Source: Halomonas korlensis (GTDB lineage Bacteria; Pseudomonadota; Gammaproteobacteria; Pseudomonadales; Halomonadaceae). Taken from it: a DNA stretch of 64,000 nt. The first letter of the stretch is position 1; each line of letters opens with the position of its first letter. Under the pieces are notes generated by a model, which was not told where the DNA came from, made no database searches, and saw only the letters and a list, made by a program, of their open reading frames with translations. This document shows, one piece after another, positions 36,216 through 46,326 of the stretch. The stretch covers positions 1 through 64,000 of the forward strand of contig NZ_FPBP01000006.1 of assembly GCF_900116705.1 (NCBI RefSeq). The letters are read 5' to 3'. The translations under genes were made by a program, and so were the position numbers.

Positions 36216-36929
36216 ATGGAAGACAGCTTGGAACATCCGGAACAAGATCATGTGCTGATCATCGAGGACGATGAGCGGCTTGCCGGCCTGACGCGTGACT
36301 ATCTGGAGGCCAACGGGTTTCGTGTCACGGTCGAGCCCGATGGCGCTCACGGGGTCGAGAGGATACTGACCCTGCATCCCGATCTGGTAATTCTCGATCT
36401 GATGCTGCCCGGCGAGGATGGCCTGTCGATCTGCCGCCGAGTGCGCGGCGAGTATCAAGGCCCGATCCTCATGCTCACCGCCCGCACCGATGACATGGAT
36501 CAGGTGCTGGGGCTGGAGATGGGGGCCGATGACTACGTGCCCAAACCGGTTCAGCCCCGCGTCCTGCTGGCGCGCATGCGGGCTCTGCTGCGGCGTACCG
36601 ATATCAGCGACGTGAGCGGTGAGCCGCGCCTTGTCTTCGGCAATCTGGACGTCGACAGCGCGACGCGGGAGGCCTGGCTTGCCGGCGAGCGCATTGACCT
36701 GACCAGCGCCGAGTTCGACCTGCTCTGGCTGTTGGCCAGCAATGCGGGCCGGGTCCTGACGCGGGAGGAGATCTTTTCTCAGCTGCGCGGCATCAAGTAT
36801 GACGGCCAGGATCGCTCGATTGACGTGCGAGTCTCACGGATTCGCCCCAAGATCGGTGACGATCCGAATCAGCCTCACCGTATCAAGACAGTGCGCAGCA
36901 AGGGCTACCTCTTCGTCAGGGATGGCTGA
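36216..36929 (+). CDS. rstA: OmpR-family response regulator, RstA-like
   Basis: 237 aa. Receiver domain with acidic pair Asp18-Asp19, phospho-acceptor Asp61 (VILDLMLPGEDG) and Lys110 (DYVPKPVQ); C-terminal winged-helix DNA-binding domain with LTSAEFDLLWLLASNAGRVLTREEI. The sensor gene follows after 5 bp. RstA in enterobacteria responds to PhoQ/Mg2+ and acid; the local target set is unknown. Confidence 0.82.
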   Translation: MEDSLEHPEQDHVLIIEDDERLAGLTRDYLEANGFRVTVEPDGAHGVERILTLHPDLVILDLMLPGEDGLSICRRVRGEYQGPILMLTARTDDMDQVLGLEMGADDYVPKPVQPRVLLARMRALLRRTDISDVSGEPRLVFGNLDVDSATREAWLAGERIDLTSAEFDLLWLLASNAGRVLTREEIFSQLRGIKYDGQDRSIDVRVSRIRPKIGDDPNQPHRIKTVRSKGYLFVRDG

Positions 36930-36934
36930 GCACG

Positions 36935-38551
36935 ATGTCGAGGTCGTCCTTGTCCATCGGTTCCTTCCAGCGGTTCTATCTCATCCTGGCCGTGATCCTG
37001 GTCGTGGCGGGTGCCATGGCCATGACGGGTCGCGTGGTCATCGAGCAGGTACGCCTCGAGCAGTACCGCGAGGATCTCGCCCAGGCGCCGATGCGCTGGC
37101 TGAGCGAGCGTCTCGCCGACCTCGAGCCGGCGCAGCGGGATGAGTGGCTGGCGGGAATGGCCCGCGAACTCGATATCGAGATACGTCTGTCGCCGCTCAG
37201 AGAGAGGGATTATGGCTTCTTTGACCGGCAGCGGCTGCAAAGCGGGAGAGTGCTGGTCAGTCGCGTCGCGGGGGGCTGGCGGCTCACTCAGGGGCTAGTC
37301 GATGAGTCGCGGGTGATTGAGGCCTGGTTCAACGGTTTTGACGAGCGCCAACTGGGCCGGGTGATCCATCACATGGGCAGCTGGCTCGCCGATGGCGATG
37401 CGGGGCAGCGACCGCAGCGGGTGGCACGGCTTCAGGCGGCGAACCTGCCGGTCACGCTGACCAGCCAGCCGCCAGCGGGGTTGGAAGAAAGCCAGCTGAC
37501 CGAGCTGGCATCGGGCGAGCCGCTGATTCAGTTGATCAGTCGCCAGGGCGGTCTTACCGTCTATCAACAGGTGATTACTCCGGCCGGATTGCCACGGTGG
37601 CTGTTGGTTGGCCCGTTCGCCTCTTTCGAGCCGATGCCGTGGTCGCTGCATCTGCTGCTGATGCTGTTCATCCTGGGGATATCGGCCTTCCCGATCTATC
37701 TGGTGATGAGTGCCCTCGAGGCGCGGATGGCCAGGCTGGAGCTGGCGGCCTCGCGAATCGCCGCGGGACGCCTGGATACCCGCGTCAAGGTCGAGAGCGG
37801 CGACTTCCTGGGGCGTCTGGGCATGGCGTTCAACGGCATGGCGGCGCAGGTTCAGTCTTTGCTACGCGCGCAGCAGGACATGATTCGTGCGGTATCCCAC
37901 GAGCTTCGTACGCCGGTCGCGCGCATTCGCTTCGCCATGCAGATGGTCGAGGACATGACCGACGACCCGGCCGTTAGGCGGCAGCTGGAAGGCATCGACG
38001 GTGATATCGAGGAGCTCGACGGCCTGATCGATGAGATCCTGACCTACGCCCGACTGGGCAGCGAAGCGATCAATGGGCAGGAAATGTCGGCCTCACTGGT
38101 CGATTGCCAGGCCATGGCACAGAGGGTCATCGAGGCATTGCGGCCCCTGCATGGTCATCTGTCGATCGAGCTGGCCGATGGGGGTGAGGTGGAAGTGGAC
38201 GCCGAGCCGCGCTACCTCCAGCGGGCGCTGCAGAACCTGGTGGCCAATGCCTGCCGACATGCGAAGAGCCGGGTCGTGATTCGCCTGTACGGCGAGCCGC
38301 GGCTGGTGCGCATGGACGTGGAGGATGACGGCCCCGGCGTGCCGGTCGGCGAGCGCCTGGAGGTCTTCAAGCCCTTCGCCCGGCTCGATGACAGCCGCGC
38401 CCGTCGTTCGGGCGGCTACGGCCTAGGGCTTTCCATCGTGCAGAAGGTCATGACCTGGCATGGCGGCAGTGTGGCGGTGGACGACAGCCCGGAACTGGGT
38501 GGCGCCCGCTTCACACTCCTGCTGCCGCGCCGGCCGGTCATGCCGGCTTGA
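36935..38551 (+). CDS. rstB: Sensor histidine kinase, RstB-like
   Basis: 538 aa inner-membrane kinase. TM1 at about 12-35 and TM2 at about 235-258 bound a periplasmic domain of roughly 200 residues; then HAMP, HisKA with phospho-acceptor His322 in AVSHELRTPVARIRF, and HATPase (NACRHAKS, DDGPGVP, GGYGLGLSIV). The last 14 bases overlap the convergent metR stop. Partner of the upstream regulator. Confidence 0.82.
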   Translation: MSRSSLSIGSFQRFYLILAVILVVAGAMAMTGRVVIEQVRLEQYREDLAQAPMRWLSERLADLEPAQRDEWLAGMARELDIEIRLSPLRERDYGFFDRQRLQSGRVLVSRVAGGWRLTQGLVDESRVIEAWFNGFDERQLGRVIHHMGSWLADGDAGQRPQRVARLQAANLPVTLTSQPPAGLEESQLTELASGEPLIQLISRQGGLTVYQQVITPAGLPRWLLVGPFASFEPMPWSLHLLLMLFILGISAFPIYLVMSALEARMARLELAASRIAAGRLDTRVKVESGDFLGRLGMAFNGMAAQVQSLLRAQQDMIRAVSHELRTPVARIRFAMQMVEDMTDDPAVRRQLEGIDGDIEELDGLIDEILTYARLGSEAINGQEMSASLVDCQAMAQRVIEALRPLHGHLSIELADGGEVEVDAEPRYLQRALQNLVANACRHAKSRVVIRLYGEPRLVRMDVEDDGPGVPVGERLEVFKPFARLDDSRARRSGGYGLGLSIVQKVMTWHGGSVAVDDSPELGGARFTLLLPRRPVMPA

Positions 38552-39452
38552 TGCCTTCCAGCACCGCGAACGAGGTCTCGCGTGCGGTGCGCAGGAAGTC
38601 TTCCATCCATGGTGCGCCGCGGCTCTCGTCGCGGATCGCCGCGAACAGCGTGCTCCATACGCCCTGCTCGCCGAGCGCCACGGCGCTCACGTAGCGACGC
38701 TCCAGGTATTCGGTCAGTGCCCAGTTAGGTAATGCGCAGACCCCCCGACCGCTGGCCACTAATTGCATCATCATGATGGTCAGCTCCGCGGTGCGCACCT
38801 CACGGGGCCGCAGACCAGCGGGGTCAAGAAACTGGGTGAAGACGTCCAGCCTGGCATGCTCGACCGGGTAGGTGATCAGCGTCTCGGCGGCAAGTTCCTC
38901 GGGCGTAACGTAGGCCTTGCCGGCCAGGGGGTGCTGGCGGGCCACCGCGAGCAGCCCCTCGTAGCGGAACAGCGGCTCGTAGCTGATCCCGGCCAGCGCC
39001 TGAGGGTCGGCGGTGATCACCAGGTCGAGCTGTTCGCGGGCGAGCGCCGGCAGCGGGTCGAAATGATGGCCCCCGGGAATGTCGATCTCTACCTCCGGCC
39101 AGTGGTTGCGAAAGTGATCGATGGTCGGCATCAACCACTGGAAGCAGCTGTGGCACTCGATGGCCATGTGCAGGCGCCCCTGCTCGCTACCAGCCAGGCG
39201 CGCCAGGTCGCGCTCGGCCATGCGCACCTGGGGCAGGATCTGCTCGGCAAGGTTCAGCAAGCGCTGGCCGGCGCGGGTGAACTCCACGGGGCGTGTCTTG
39301 CGCACGAATAGCGGGCCGTCCAGCCGCTCCTCCAGATCCTTTATCTGGTGCGAGAGCGCCGACTGGGTGAGGTGCACGCGTTCGGCGGCCTCGACCAGCG
39401 AGCCGGCATCGCGCAGGGCGAGCAAGGTGCGCAGGTGGCGTAGCTCGAGCAT
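38538..39452 (-). CDS. metR: LysR-family regulator MetR
   Basis: 304 aa. N-terminal HTH (LRTLLALRDAGSLVEAAERVHLTQSALSHQIKDLE), C-terminal effector domain with ECHSCFQWLMPTIDHFRNHWPEVEIDI, a MetR-typical stretch. It activates metE and other methionine genes using homocysteine as co-effector. Divergent from metE with a 102-bp intergenic region carrying a perfect MetR box only 5 bases upstream of its own start codon, so autoregulation is likely. Confidence 0.93.
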   Translation of the reverse strand: MLELRHLRTLLALRDAGSLVEAAERVHLTQSALSHQIKDLEERLDGPLFVRKTRPVEFTRAGQRLLNLAEQILPQVRMAERDLARLAGSEQGRLHMAIECHSCFQWLMPTIDHFRNHWPEVEIDIPGGHHFDPLPALAREQLDLVITADPQALAGISYEPLFRYEGLLAVARQHPLAGKAYVTPEELAAETLITYPVEHARLDVFTQFLDPAGLRPREVRTAELTIMMMQLVASGRGVCALPNWALTEYLERRYVSAVALGEQGVWSTLFAAIRDESRGAPWMEDFLRTARETSFAVLEGIKPA

Positions 39453-39457
39453 GTCAA

Positions 39458-39470
39458 TGAACTCATTTCA
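39458..39470. promoter_or_regulatory. MetR binding site between metR and metE
   Basis: TGAACTCATTTCA matches the MetR consensus TGAA-N5-TTCA exactly. A half site TGAA follows at 39474. Placement between divergent metR and metE is as expected for activation of metE and repression of metR. Confidence 0.75.
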
Positions 39471-39554
39471 TAATGAAGATGTAAAAGTTTAGTTTGATTC
39501 ACTTCTGCGTGCCAGCAAGACTGTACGGAATTGCTCATGCAGAGAGGAACCAAC

Positions 39555-41867
39555 ATGACATTGGCTCATATTGCCGGATATCCGCGGATCGGCGCCGGCC
39601 GCGAACTGAAGAGGGCAACCGAAGCCTACTGGCAGGGCGGGCTCGATCGAGTCTCGCTCGAGGCCACTGGCGCCGAGCTTCGCCAGCGCCATTGGGCGCA
39701 GCAGCGCGAGGCGGGACTCGATTGGGTGACGGTGGGTGATTTCGCCTTCTACGATCAGGTGCTCGACCTCTCGGTGATGCTCGGCGCGGTGCCGGGGCGT
39801 TTCCAGGCCGACCAGGAAATAGCCGACGGCCAGGTGGACCTGGATACCGCCTTTCGCATGGCGCGTGGTCGGGCGCCCTCCGGCGAGCCGGCCGCCGCCT
39901 GCGAGATGACCAAGTATTTTGATACCAACTACCACTATCTGGTGCCCGAACTGCACGCGGGGCAGAGCTTTCGCCTGGCCAGTTCGGCGCTGTTTGACCA
40001 GGTCGACGAGGCGCTGGCGGCGGGCCATCCGGTCAAGGTGACCCTGCTCGGGCCGCTGACCTGGCTCTGGCTGGGGAAGATCAGAGATGAGCCGCCGGCA
40101 GGCGAGGAATTCGACCGCCTGGCACTGCTGGAGGCGCTGTTGCCGGTCTACGGTGAAATTCTCACTCGTCTTGCCGAGCAGGGCGTGGAGTGGGTGCAGC
40201 TCGACGAGCCGGCGCTGGTGCAGGACCTGCCCCGCGCCTGGCAGCAGGCTTATGAGCGTGCCTATCACGTACTTGGCGGCGCCCCGGTCAAGCTGCTGCT
40301 GGCCAGTGTTTACGGCGGTCTGGGCGACAACCTCGGCCTCGCCGTGAACCTCCCGGTGGCGGGGTTGCACATCGACGCGGTGCGCGCGCCCGAGCAGCTC
40401 GAGGCGGTGCTCGACCGCCTGCCCGCCTACAAGGTGCTCTCCGCGGGCGCCATCGACGGGCGCAATGTCTGGCGAGCCGACCTTGCCCGGCTACGCGACA
40501 GCTTGATGGAAGCACGCCGGCGCCTGGGCGAGCGGTTATGGCTGTCGGCGTCCTGCTCCTTGCTGCATGTGCCGGTGGATCTCGACAACGAGCGCGAACT
40601 TGCCCCTGACCTGAAACGCTGGCTGGCCTTCGCGCGCCAGAAGCTCGACGAGATCGTGACCCTTGCCCGGCTGCTCGAGGGTCGCGACACGCCGCGCGAT
40701 CGCGAGCGGCTCGAGGCCGCCAGCCTGGCGCTGCAGGCCCGCCGCGAGGCCGTGCAGCTGCACCGCCCCGCAGTAGCCGAACGCCTCGGAGGGGTCAGGC
40801 CGGAAGATACGCAAAGGGCGAGCGCCTATCCGCAGCGCGCCGTGGCGCAGCGGCGAGCCCTCAACCTGCCGCTGTTTCCCACCACCACCATCGGCTCCTT
40901 TCCCCAGACGACCGAGATTCGCGCCACGCGGCGCGATTTCAAGCACGGCGCGCTATCGGTGGAGGCCTACGAGGCACGGATGCGCGAGGAGATTGCCGAG
41001 ACCGTGGTGCGTCAGGAGTCGCTGGGGCTCGACATGCTGGTCCACGGCGAGGCCGAGCGTAACGACATGGTCGAGTACTTTGGCGAACAGCTCGAGGGCT
41101 ACGTCTTTACCGCCAACGGCTGGGTGCAGAGCTATGGCTCGCGCTGCGTCAAGCCACCGGTGATCGTTGGCGATGTCAGCCGGCCCGGCCCCATGACGGT
41201 GCGCTGGAGCAAGCATGCCCAGTCGCTCACCGACCGGCCCATGAAAGGCATGCTGACCGGCCCGGTGACCATGCTGCAATGGGCCTTCGTCCGCGACGAC
41301 CAGCCCCGCGAGGTCACTTGTCGTCAGATCGCCCTGGCGCTGCGCGACGAAGTGCTCGACCTGGAGGCGGCGGGCATCCGCGCCATCCAGATCGACGAGC
41401 CGGCGCTACGCGAGGGCCTGCCGCTGCGCCGCGCCGAGTGGCCGGGGTATCTTGCCTGGGCGGTGGAATGCTTTCGGCTCGCCGCTTCGGGAGTGAGCGA
41501 TGCAACCCAGATCCACACCCACATGTGCTACGCGGAATTCAACGATATCATCGACGCGATCGCCGCCCTCGATGCCGACGTGATCACCATCGAGACTTCG
41601 CGCTCGGCCATGGAGTTGCTCGACGCCTTTCGCGACTTCGCCTACCCAAACGAGATTGGCCCGGGGGTCTATGACATTCACTCGCCCAATATCCCCGAGG
41701 TCGCCTGGATGATCGCCCTGATGGGAAAAGCCGCCGAGCGCATCCCCGTCGAGCGGCTGTGGGTCAACCCTGATTGCGGTCTTAAGACGCGAGGCTGGGC
41801 GGAAGTCGCCCCGGCGCTGGCCAATATGGTCGAGGCTGCCAGAACGCTCAGGCAGCGGCATGGCTGA
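39555..41867 (+). CDS. metE: Cobalamin-independent methionine synthase
   Basis: 770 aa, 5-methyltetrahydropteroyltriglutamate-homocysteine methyltransferase. Start ATG 39555 follows GAGAGGA; an upstream in-frame start is less well placed. N-terminal barrel begins with [18 protein letters not shown]; the C-terminal catalytic barrel starts near [12 protein letters not shown] and carries zinc ligands in HTHMCYAEF (His and Cys) and [11 protein letters not shown] (Cys). Transfers methyl directly to homocysteine, the last step of methionine synthesis, without B12. Confidence 0.95.
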   Translation: MTLAHIAGYPRIGAGRELKRATEAYWQGGLDRVSLEATGAELRQRHWAQQREAGLDWVTVGDFAFYDQVLDLSVMLGAVPGRFQADQEIADGQVDLDTAFRMARGRAPSGEPAAACEMTKYFDTNYHYLVPELHAGQSFRLASSALFDQVDEALAAGHPVKVTLLGPLTWLWLGKIRDEPPAGEEFDRLALLEALLPVYGEILTRLAEQGVEWVQLDEPALVQDLPRAWQQAYERAYHVLGGAPVKLLLASVYGGLGDNLGLAVNLPVAGLHIDAVRAPEQLEAVLDRLPAYKVLSAGAIDGRNVWRADLARLRDSLMEARRRLGERLWLSASCSLLHVPVDLDNERELAPDLKRWLAFARQKLDEIVTLARLLEGRDTPRDRERLEAASLALQARREAVQLHRPAVAERLGGVRPEDTQRASAYPQRAVAQRRALNLPLFPTTTIGSFPQTTEIRATRRDFKHGALSVEAYEARMREEIAETVVRQESLGLDMLVHGEAERNDMVEYFGEQLEGYVFTANGWVQSYGSRCVKPPVIVGDVSRPGPMTVRWSKHAQSLTDRPMKGMLTGPVTMLQWAFVRDDQPREVTCRQIALALRDEVLDLEAAGIRAIQIDEPALREGLPLRRAEWPGYLAWAVECFRLAASGVSDATQIHTHMCYAEFNDIIDAIAALDADVITIETSRSAMELLDAFRDFAYPNEIGPGVYDIHSPNIPEVAWMIALMGKAAERIPVERLWVNPDCGLKTRGWAEVAPALANMVEAARTLRQRHG

Positions 41868-41973
41868 CAGCGTGACGTATCAGGCTGGCGTTGAGTCGGT
41901 AGCACACACCTAATCTTGTGGTGACTGGTATCATGCTTTCCTTATGGATATTCGTCGCACCCAAGGAGTTGCC

Positions 41974-42744
41974 ATGCTGCTTTCCGTTTCGCTTGCCGCC
42001 CGTGGTCTCACGCCGCTTTTCATGCCGCTCGTTGTCGGCCTGCTGTTGGCCGGTTGCGCCGTATCGCCAAGCGAGCCGGCCTCGCCGCCCGAGGTGACCG
42101 ATCGCAGCGGCGCTTCAAGCGACAAGGTTGTCAAACCCACGGCGCCGCTGATGCCCTCGAGTTTCTTTGCCGGCGGAGCGGAGACCTTCGTCGCCTGGCG
42201 TTGTATCCCTGACCAGGATCTGGTCACCGCGAATGGCGATGACGAACTGCGGCTCTGGTCGGCACACGGCGCCTGGCGGCTGGCGCCGGCCGTGGTGGCC
42301 AGTGGCGCGCGGTATCAACAGGGTGAGCTGAGCCTCTGGGACAAGGGCGAGCAGGCCGTAGTGGAAGGCCCTCGCGGGCGACTCGACTGCACTCGCGACA
42401 TGACGCGCGAGGCGATGACCCGACAAGACCGCCCCGGCGTGATGTTCCACGGTCGGGGCCAGGAACCGGGCTGGACGCTCAGCCTGCCAAGCGACCTGCC
42501 GGAACTCGACCTGCTGCTCGATTACGGCGAACGCCAGCTGACCCTGCCCTATCGGGTGACGGCGCTGGACAACGCCGCGGGGCGGATGCAGCTGGCCAGC
42601 GGCCGGGCCGACACGCCCTTCGAGCTGCGCCTGGAGGCCGGCGCCTGCTTCGACAGCATGAGCGGCGAGCCTTACCCGACCCGCGTGACCCTGACCCTCG
42701 ATGGCGAGACCTATCGCGGTTGCGGGCAGGGCATTGCGCCCTGA
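41974..42744 (+). CDS. Lipoprotein fusing MliC-like and COG3650-like domains
   Basis: 256 aa from ATG 41974 (AAGGAG 5 bases upstream; ATG 41944 is an alternative). Lipobox LLLAGC gives an outer- or inner-membrane lipoprotein. Residues about 60-135 resemble MliC/PliC C-type lysozyme inhibitors: WRCIPD with paired Cys, VASGARYQQGELSLWDKGEQAVVE and LDC. Residues about 150-255 resemble the COG3650 domain: FHGRGQEPGWTLSLPS and a final CFDSMSGEPYPTRVTLTLDG then GCG. Probably protects or senses the cell wall in the periplasm. Confidence 0.65.
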   Translation: MLLSVSLAARGLTPLFMPLVVGLLLAGCAVSPSEPASPPEVTDRSGASSDKVVKPTAPLMPSSFFAGGAETFVAWRCIPDQDLVTANGDDELRLWSAHGAWRLAPAVVASGARYQQGELSLWDKGEQAVVEGPRGRLDCTRDMTREAMTRQDRPGVMFHGRGQEPGWTLSLPSDLPELDLLLDYGERQLTLPYRVTALDNAAGRMQLASGRADTPFELRLEAGACFDSMSGEPYPTRVTLTLDGETYRGCGQGIAP

Positions 42745-42768
42745 CAGGCACAGCCCTGATCGACGATC

Positions 42769-43839
42769 TCAGCCGCATGCCGCCGGGGCCGAGACCCGCC
42801 ACTGAGGCGGCACGAAGTCGCTGGTACACAGCATCGGCTGCGGTCTCAGGATTCGCGAACCCAGCCGGGCCAGCGCCTCGCGGTTGCCCCGCGCCGCCGA
42901 TGGCAGCTGGGTGGTGACCGCCACCGGCTGCCAGGCGTCGTCCTGGCGGGTCGCCAGGGTGAAGGCGAAGGGGTGAAAGCCTGGAAAGCCCAGCCGTATG
43001 TCGGTGGCCACCAGCGTCTCGCGGCCACCGAGCTCGCGGGTCTCGTAGCGCAGGAAGGGACCGGCGAACCAGTCGAGCTGCCGGCCATGCGGGGTTGCCA
43101 GCGCGACCGGCTCGAGGTCGGCGCCTCGCGAGAATGTCTCCAAGGCCGGGACCTCGTCGCCGTCGAACAGGCCCACCAGGGTTTCGTGGTAAACGTCACC
43201 ATCGGCCACCGTGACCCGCCACAACAGGGTGTTGAACGGAGTGGGCTGCACCAGCCGCGGCGCCTGCTCCAGGCCCTGTTCGGCAAGCACCGGCGCCAGA
43301 CGTTGCTCCACCACTACCTTGGCGCCGAACGCGAACACCAGATACCCGCACGACAGCGCCAGGCCCCAGGCGGGGCCGCGCCGACCGTTACCGGTGATCA
43401 GCGCCACCAAGATGCCGATCAGCAGCGGCAGGGTATACAGCGGATCGATGATGAAAAAGATCGGCCAGGCGGTGGGGCGCACGTCCAGCGGCCACCAAAT
43501 CTGAGTGCCGTAGGTGGTCAGCGCATCGAGCAGCGGGTGGGTCAAGAGAATCAGCCCGAAGAATACCCCCCAGTGGCGCAGGCCGATATCGCGGGCCGGC
43601 GCGAAGCGCGAGGCCAGCAGGGTCAGCGACGTTGCCAGCCCCGCGAGCACGAACAGCGAATGGCTGAAGCCGCGGTGCTCGGTGACGTTGGCCACGGCGT
43701 CGCCATAATCGATGACCACGTCGAGGTCGGGCAGGGTGCCGAGGACCGCGCCGATCAGCACCGCCTTGCGGCCCAGTCGTCGGCCCAGCACGGTGCCACC
43801 GATCGCCGCGCCCAAGGCGGCCTGGGTAATCGAATCCAT
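42769..43839 (-). CDS. YdjM-type membrane-bound metal-dependent hydrolase family protein
   Basis: 356 aa. N-terminal motif MDSITQAALGAAIGGTVLGR, GTLPDLDVVIDYGD and TEHRGFSHSLFVL, then LLTHPLLDALTTYGTQIWWPL: the conserved Asp/His set of the YdjM (DUF457) family. About four to five membrane helices, and a C-terminal soluble half of about 150 residues. Enterobacterial YdjM is LexA-regulated; no clear LexA box was found here. Enzymatic activity of the family is predicted, not shown. Confidence 0.83.
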   Translation of the reverse strand: MDSITQAALGAAIGGTVLGRRLGRKAVLIGAVLGTLPDLDVVIDYGDAVANVTEHRGFSHSLFVLAGLATSLTLLASRFAPARDIGLRHWGVFFGLILLTHPLLDALTTYGTQIWWPLDVRPTAWPIFFIIDPLYTLPLLIGILVALITGNGRRGPAWGLALSCGYLVFAFGAKVVVEQRLAPVLAEQGLEQAPRLVQPTPFNTLLWRVTVADGDVYHETLVGLFDGDEVPALETFSRGADLEPVALATPHGRQLDWFAGPFLRYETRELGGRETLVATDIRLGFPGFHPFAFTLATRQDDAWQPVAVTTQLPSAARGNREALARLGSRILRPQPMLCTSDFVPPQWRVSAPAACG

Positions 43840-44023
43840 CGCGTAGGTCCTTGGTTAAATGCGTGTCCAGGCCGGGCCAGCGGCCAGAACGCGCGCTTGC
43901 ACCGGCGCGAGATGGCAATAGTCGCTCATCGGAAGGCTCTCGTTGTCGTCCGCCGGGATTGGCAGGGGCGGCCAGGCTTGTCAGGATAGCGTGATCGATC
44001 AGTGAACCCGGAGACCCCCTGCC

Positions 44024-44464
44024 ATGCAATACCTTCATACCATGATTCGCGTCAGCGACCTCGACGCCACGCTGCATTTCTTCTGCGACCTGCTCGGCCT
44101 CAAGGAAGTGCGTCGCAAGGAGAACGACAAGGGCCGCTTTACCCTGGTGTTCCTCGCTGCCCCCGAGGATGAGCCGCGCTCCGCCGAGCTCAAGGCGCCG
44201 GAACTCGAGCTGACCTACAACTGGGACCCCGAGGAATACACGGGCGGCCGCAACTTCGGCCACCTGGCCTATCGCGTCGACGATATCTATGCGCTTTGCG
44301 AGCATCTGCAGGCCAATGGTGTGACCATCAACCGGCCGCCGCGTGACGGGCACATGGCCTTCGTGCGCAGCCCGGACAACATTTCCGTGGAACTGTTGCA
44401 GAAGGGGGAACCCCTGCCGTCCCAGGAGCCCTGGGCGTCGATGGCGAACAGCGGTAGTTGGTAA
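44024..44464 (+). CDS. Glyoxalase I-like VOC protein (lactoylglutathione lyase)
   Basis: 146 aa, two beta-alpha-beta-beta-beta modules. Metal and substrate positions fit glyoxalase I: His in [12 protein letters not shown], Glu in ELELTYNWD, His in [13 protein letters not shown], Glu in [10 protein letters not shown]. Detoxifies methylglyoxal with glutathione. The strong LxxTMIRVxDLDxTLxFFxDLLGLK start matches bacterial GloA closely, though a short C-terminal tail differs. Confidence 0.82.
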   Translation: MQYLHTMIRVSDLDATLHFFCDLLGLKEVRRKENDKGRFTLVFLAAPEDEPRSAELKAPELELTYNWDPEEYTGGRNFGHLAYRVDDIYALCEHLQANGVTINRPPRDGHMAFVRSPDNISVELLQKGEPLPSQEPWASMANSGSW

Positions 44465-44505
44465 TCGACTTCAGCCACATGTGGCAATGCTCAAGGAGGA
44501 GCGCG

Positions 44506-45192
44506 ATGTCACTTGACGATACGCTGCGCGAGGCGTTCCGGCGCGAGGCGCAGCACCTCGAAGGGATCGACCTTCCGACCTACCGGGAGTTCGGTAAGGA
44601 TCCTTTCGAGCCGATCATTGGCTTGGGTCCTAGCGATGCGCCAGTGGGATTTTTGGGTCGCGACCCGGGCAAGCAGGAGGTCAAGTGGGGTGAGCCGTTC
44701 ATCGGCAGCGGCGGCCAGAAGGTGCGCCAGGGGCTTCATCTGGCCATGCATGGCGAGCCGCTGCCCGATTTCGAGGCCTCGCGGGAAGTCGGGCGGCGCG
44801 TCTTCTGGGCCAACACCGTGCCCTACAAGCCGACCGGCAACAAGGCCTGGTCGATGTCCGTCAAAAAGCGCTTTCAGCCCCTGATGGCGGAGCTGCTTAT
44901 CACACACTGGCAGGGCCGCGAAGTGATCACCTTGGGGCGCGAGGCCTTTCTGTGGTTCGGCATCAACCAGCCGCGTGAGGTGCGCCAGGCGCTGGATGCG
45001 TTCTGGCGCCGTGAGGACTGCTTCGAGGCGATACACACCACTACGCTTGTACTCGAGGATGGCCGTGACGCGACCTTCGAACTGGCGCCGCTGCCTCACC
45101 CCTCGCCCCTTAACCAGACCTGGTTCAAGCGTTTTCCCGAGCTGCTCGAGTCGCGCCTGGAACAGCTTGGCGTGGCCCAGCGCCTGATTTAA
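44506..45192 (+). CDS. Uracil-DNA glycosylase family protein
   Basis: 228 aa from ATG 44506 with AAGGAGGAG upstream. UDG-superfamily motifs: VGFLGRDPGKQEVKWGEPFIGSGGQKVR (motif 1, GRDPG) and PLPHPSPLNQTWFK (motif 2, the His-Pro-Ser loop). FWANTVPYKPT is the intervening uracil-pocket strand. Similar to family 4/5-like enzymes, but I see no 4Fe-4S cysteine set, so subfamily is uncertain. Removes uracil or related damaged bases. Confidence 0.8.
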   Translation: MSLDDTLREAFRREAQHLEGIDLPTYREFGKDPFEPIIGLGPSDAPVGFLGRDPGKQEVKWGEPFIGSGGQKVRQGLHLAMHGEPLPDFEASREVGRRVFWANTVPYKPTGNKAWSMSVKKRFQPLMAELLITHWQGREVITLGREAFLWFGINQPREVRQALDAFWRREDCFEAIHTTTLVLEDGRDATFELAPLPHPSPLNQTWFKRFPELLESRLEQLGVAQRLI

Positions 45193-45378
45193 ACCAGAAG
45201 TACTGGGCGGCGCTGTCCTCCTCGTCCGTATTTTCATCCGGCGCACTGGTACCGGGCTCCCTTCCGTTGGCCGCCTGGGCATCAAAGCGCGATGCGCTGT
45301 TTCCCGTTGACCTCGCGCACGGCGTCGACGTGCCCTTAATTGCCGCTACGTAGGCATCCTGATGATGCAATGCAATAT

Positions 45379-45783
45379 TCAGTCGGGGAGGTAGGCCATG
45401 CGTCCACTTCCCAGGAACATGATCGCCAGTGCGCCGAACAGGAACATGCCTTGTAGCTCCAGCGCCCAGCCGCCTCCCGTGCCGAGCGCAAGCAGCTCAT
45501 GACCGTGGACAAGGTAGATGGCCACGACCATGTTGCCCGCCATCAGCGCGCCGGCCACCCGCGTCTGCCAGCCGATCAGCGCCATGGCCGGTGCCACGAG
45601 CTCGCCGACCAGCACGCCGTAGGTAAGAAAGGTTGGTAGGCCCTGGCCGGCCAGGGTGTCACCAATCCAGGTCAGGCTGCCCGGGTTCAGCAGCTTGGTC
45701 AGGCCGTGGGGCAGCAGCAGGCCGGCCACGGCCAGGCGCAGGATCAGCTTGCCGAGGGCGTCGTTGTGAAGTGCGTGCAACAT
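45379..45783 (-). CDS. DoxX family membrane protein
   Basis: 134 aa, four membrane helices. Start at the ATG ending at 45783 with GAGGTCC upstream. Family pattern: LILRLAVAGLLLPHGLTKLLNPG, then GVLVGELVAPAMALIGW. DoxX proteins are linked to redox or quinone-associated functions that vary. Divergent from the META lipoprotein gene, with a shared 93-bp promoter region. Confidence 0.87.
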   Translation of the reverse strand: MLHALHNDALGKLILRLAVAGLLLPHGLTKLLNPGSLTWIGDTLAGQGLPTFLTYGVLVGELVAPAMALIGWQTRVAGALMAGNMVVAIYLVHGHELLALGTGGGWALELQGMFLFGALAIMFLGSGRMAYLPD

Positions 45784-45876
45784 GCGAGGACCTCGTCGAA
45801 GGCGGGAATTGTCTCGGTGCCCCGATTGGGGCAAGCTTGGCGCTTTCGCTCACGCCGTGTGCTTCAGGAAGATACC

Positions 45877-46326
45877 ATGAAGATCAATTGTTTAAGCAAA
45901 TCGTTGACCGTGCTGATCGGCATGCTGGTGCTTGCCGCGTGCAGCAGTCAGCCCGCGCTACAGGAGCCGAGCCCCACCGACGAGCTTTCGGGGCCGATCG
46001 TCGGGCCGCGCTGGAACTTGCTGCTGGTGGGGACTAATGAGCGACTCTCGCTGCCGGAGAGCGCGCACTTCGTGATCGCTCGCGACGGCAGCGTCAGTGG
46101 CAGCGATGGCTGCAACCAGTTGCGCGGCCAGGTGCGCCTGGGTGAGCGCCAGCGTATCGAATTTCAGGACTTCGCCACCACCCGTCGGAGCTGCCCCGAG
46201 GCGGAGGACGCCGAGCGCGTCAGGGAGATGCTCGAGACCGCCTATCGCTTCCTGATCGACCACGACCGCCTGGTGTTCTTCGGCCCGGACCAGCGAGTAT
46301 TGGGTGGCTTTCGCCGCGCCAGCTGA
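45877..46326 (+). CDS. META-domain (HslJ-like) lipoprotein
   Basis: 149 aa, ATG 45877 after CAGGAAG. Lipobox LVLAACSS marks an exported lipoprotein. META domain, about 40-145: WNLLLVGTNERLSLPESAHFVIARDGSVSGSDGCNQLRG, then TTRRSCPEAEDAERV. The Cys pair and GSDGCN are typical of HslJ. HslJ is tied to heat-shock and novobiocin tolerance; role here inferred only. Confidence 0.83.
   Translation: MKINCLSKSLTVLIGMLVLAACSSQPALQEPSPTDELSGPIVGPRWNLLLVGTNERLSLPESAHFVIARDGSVSGSDGCNQLRGQVRLGERQRIEFQDFATTRRSCPEAEDAERVREMLETAYRFLIDHDRLVFFGPDQRVLGGFRRAS

Noticed and set aside
42769..43839. LexA box for the YdjM-like gene
   Set aside because: No CTGT-N8-ACAG pattern was seen in the upstream 180 bp.
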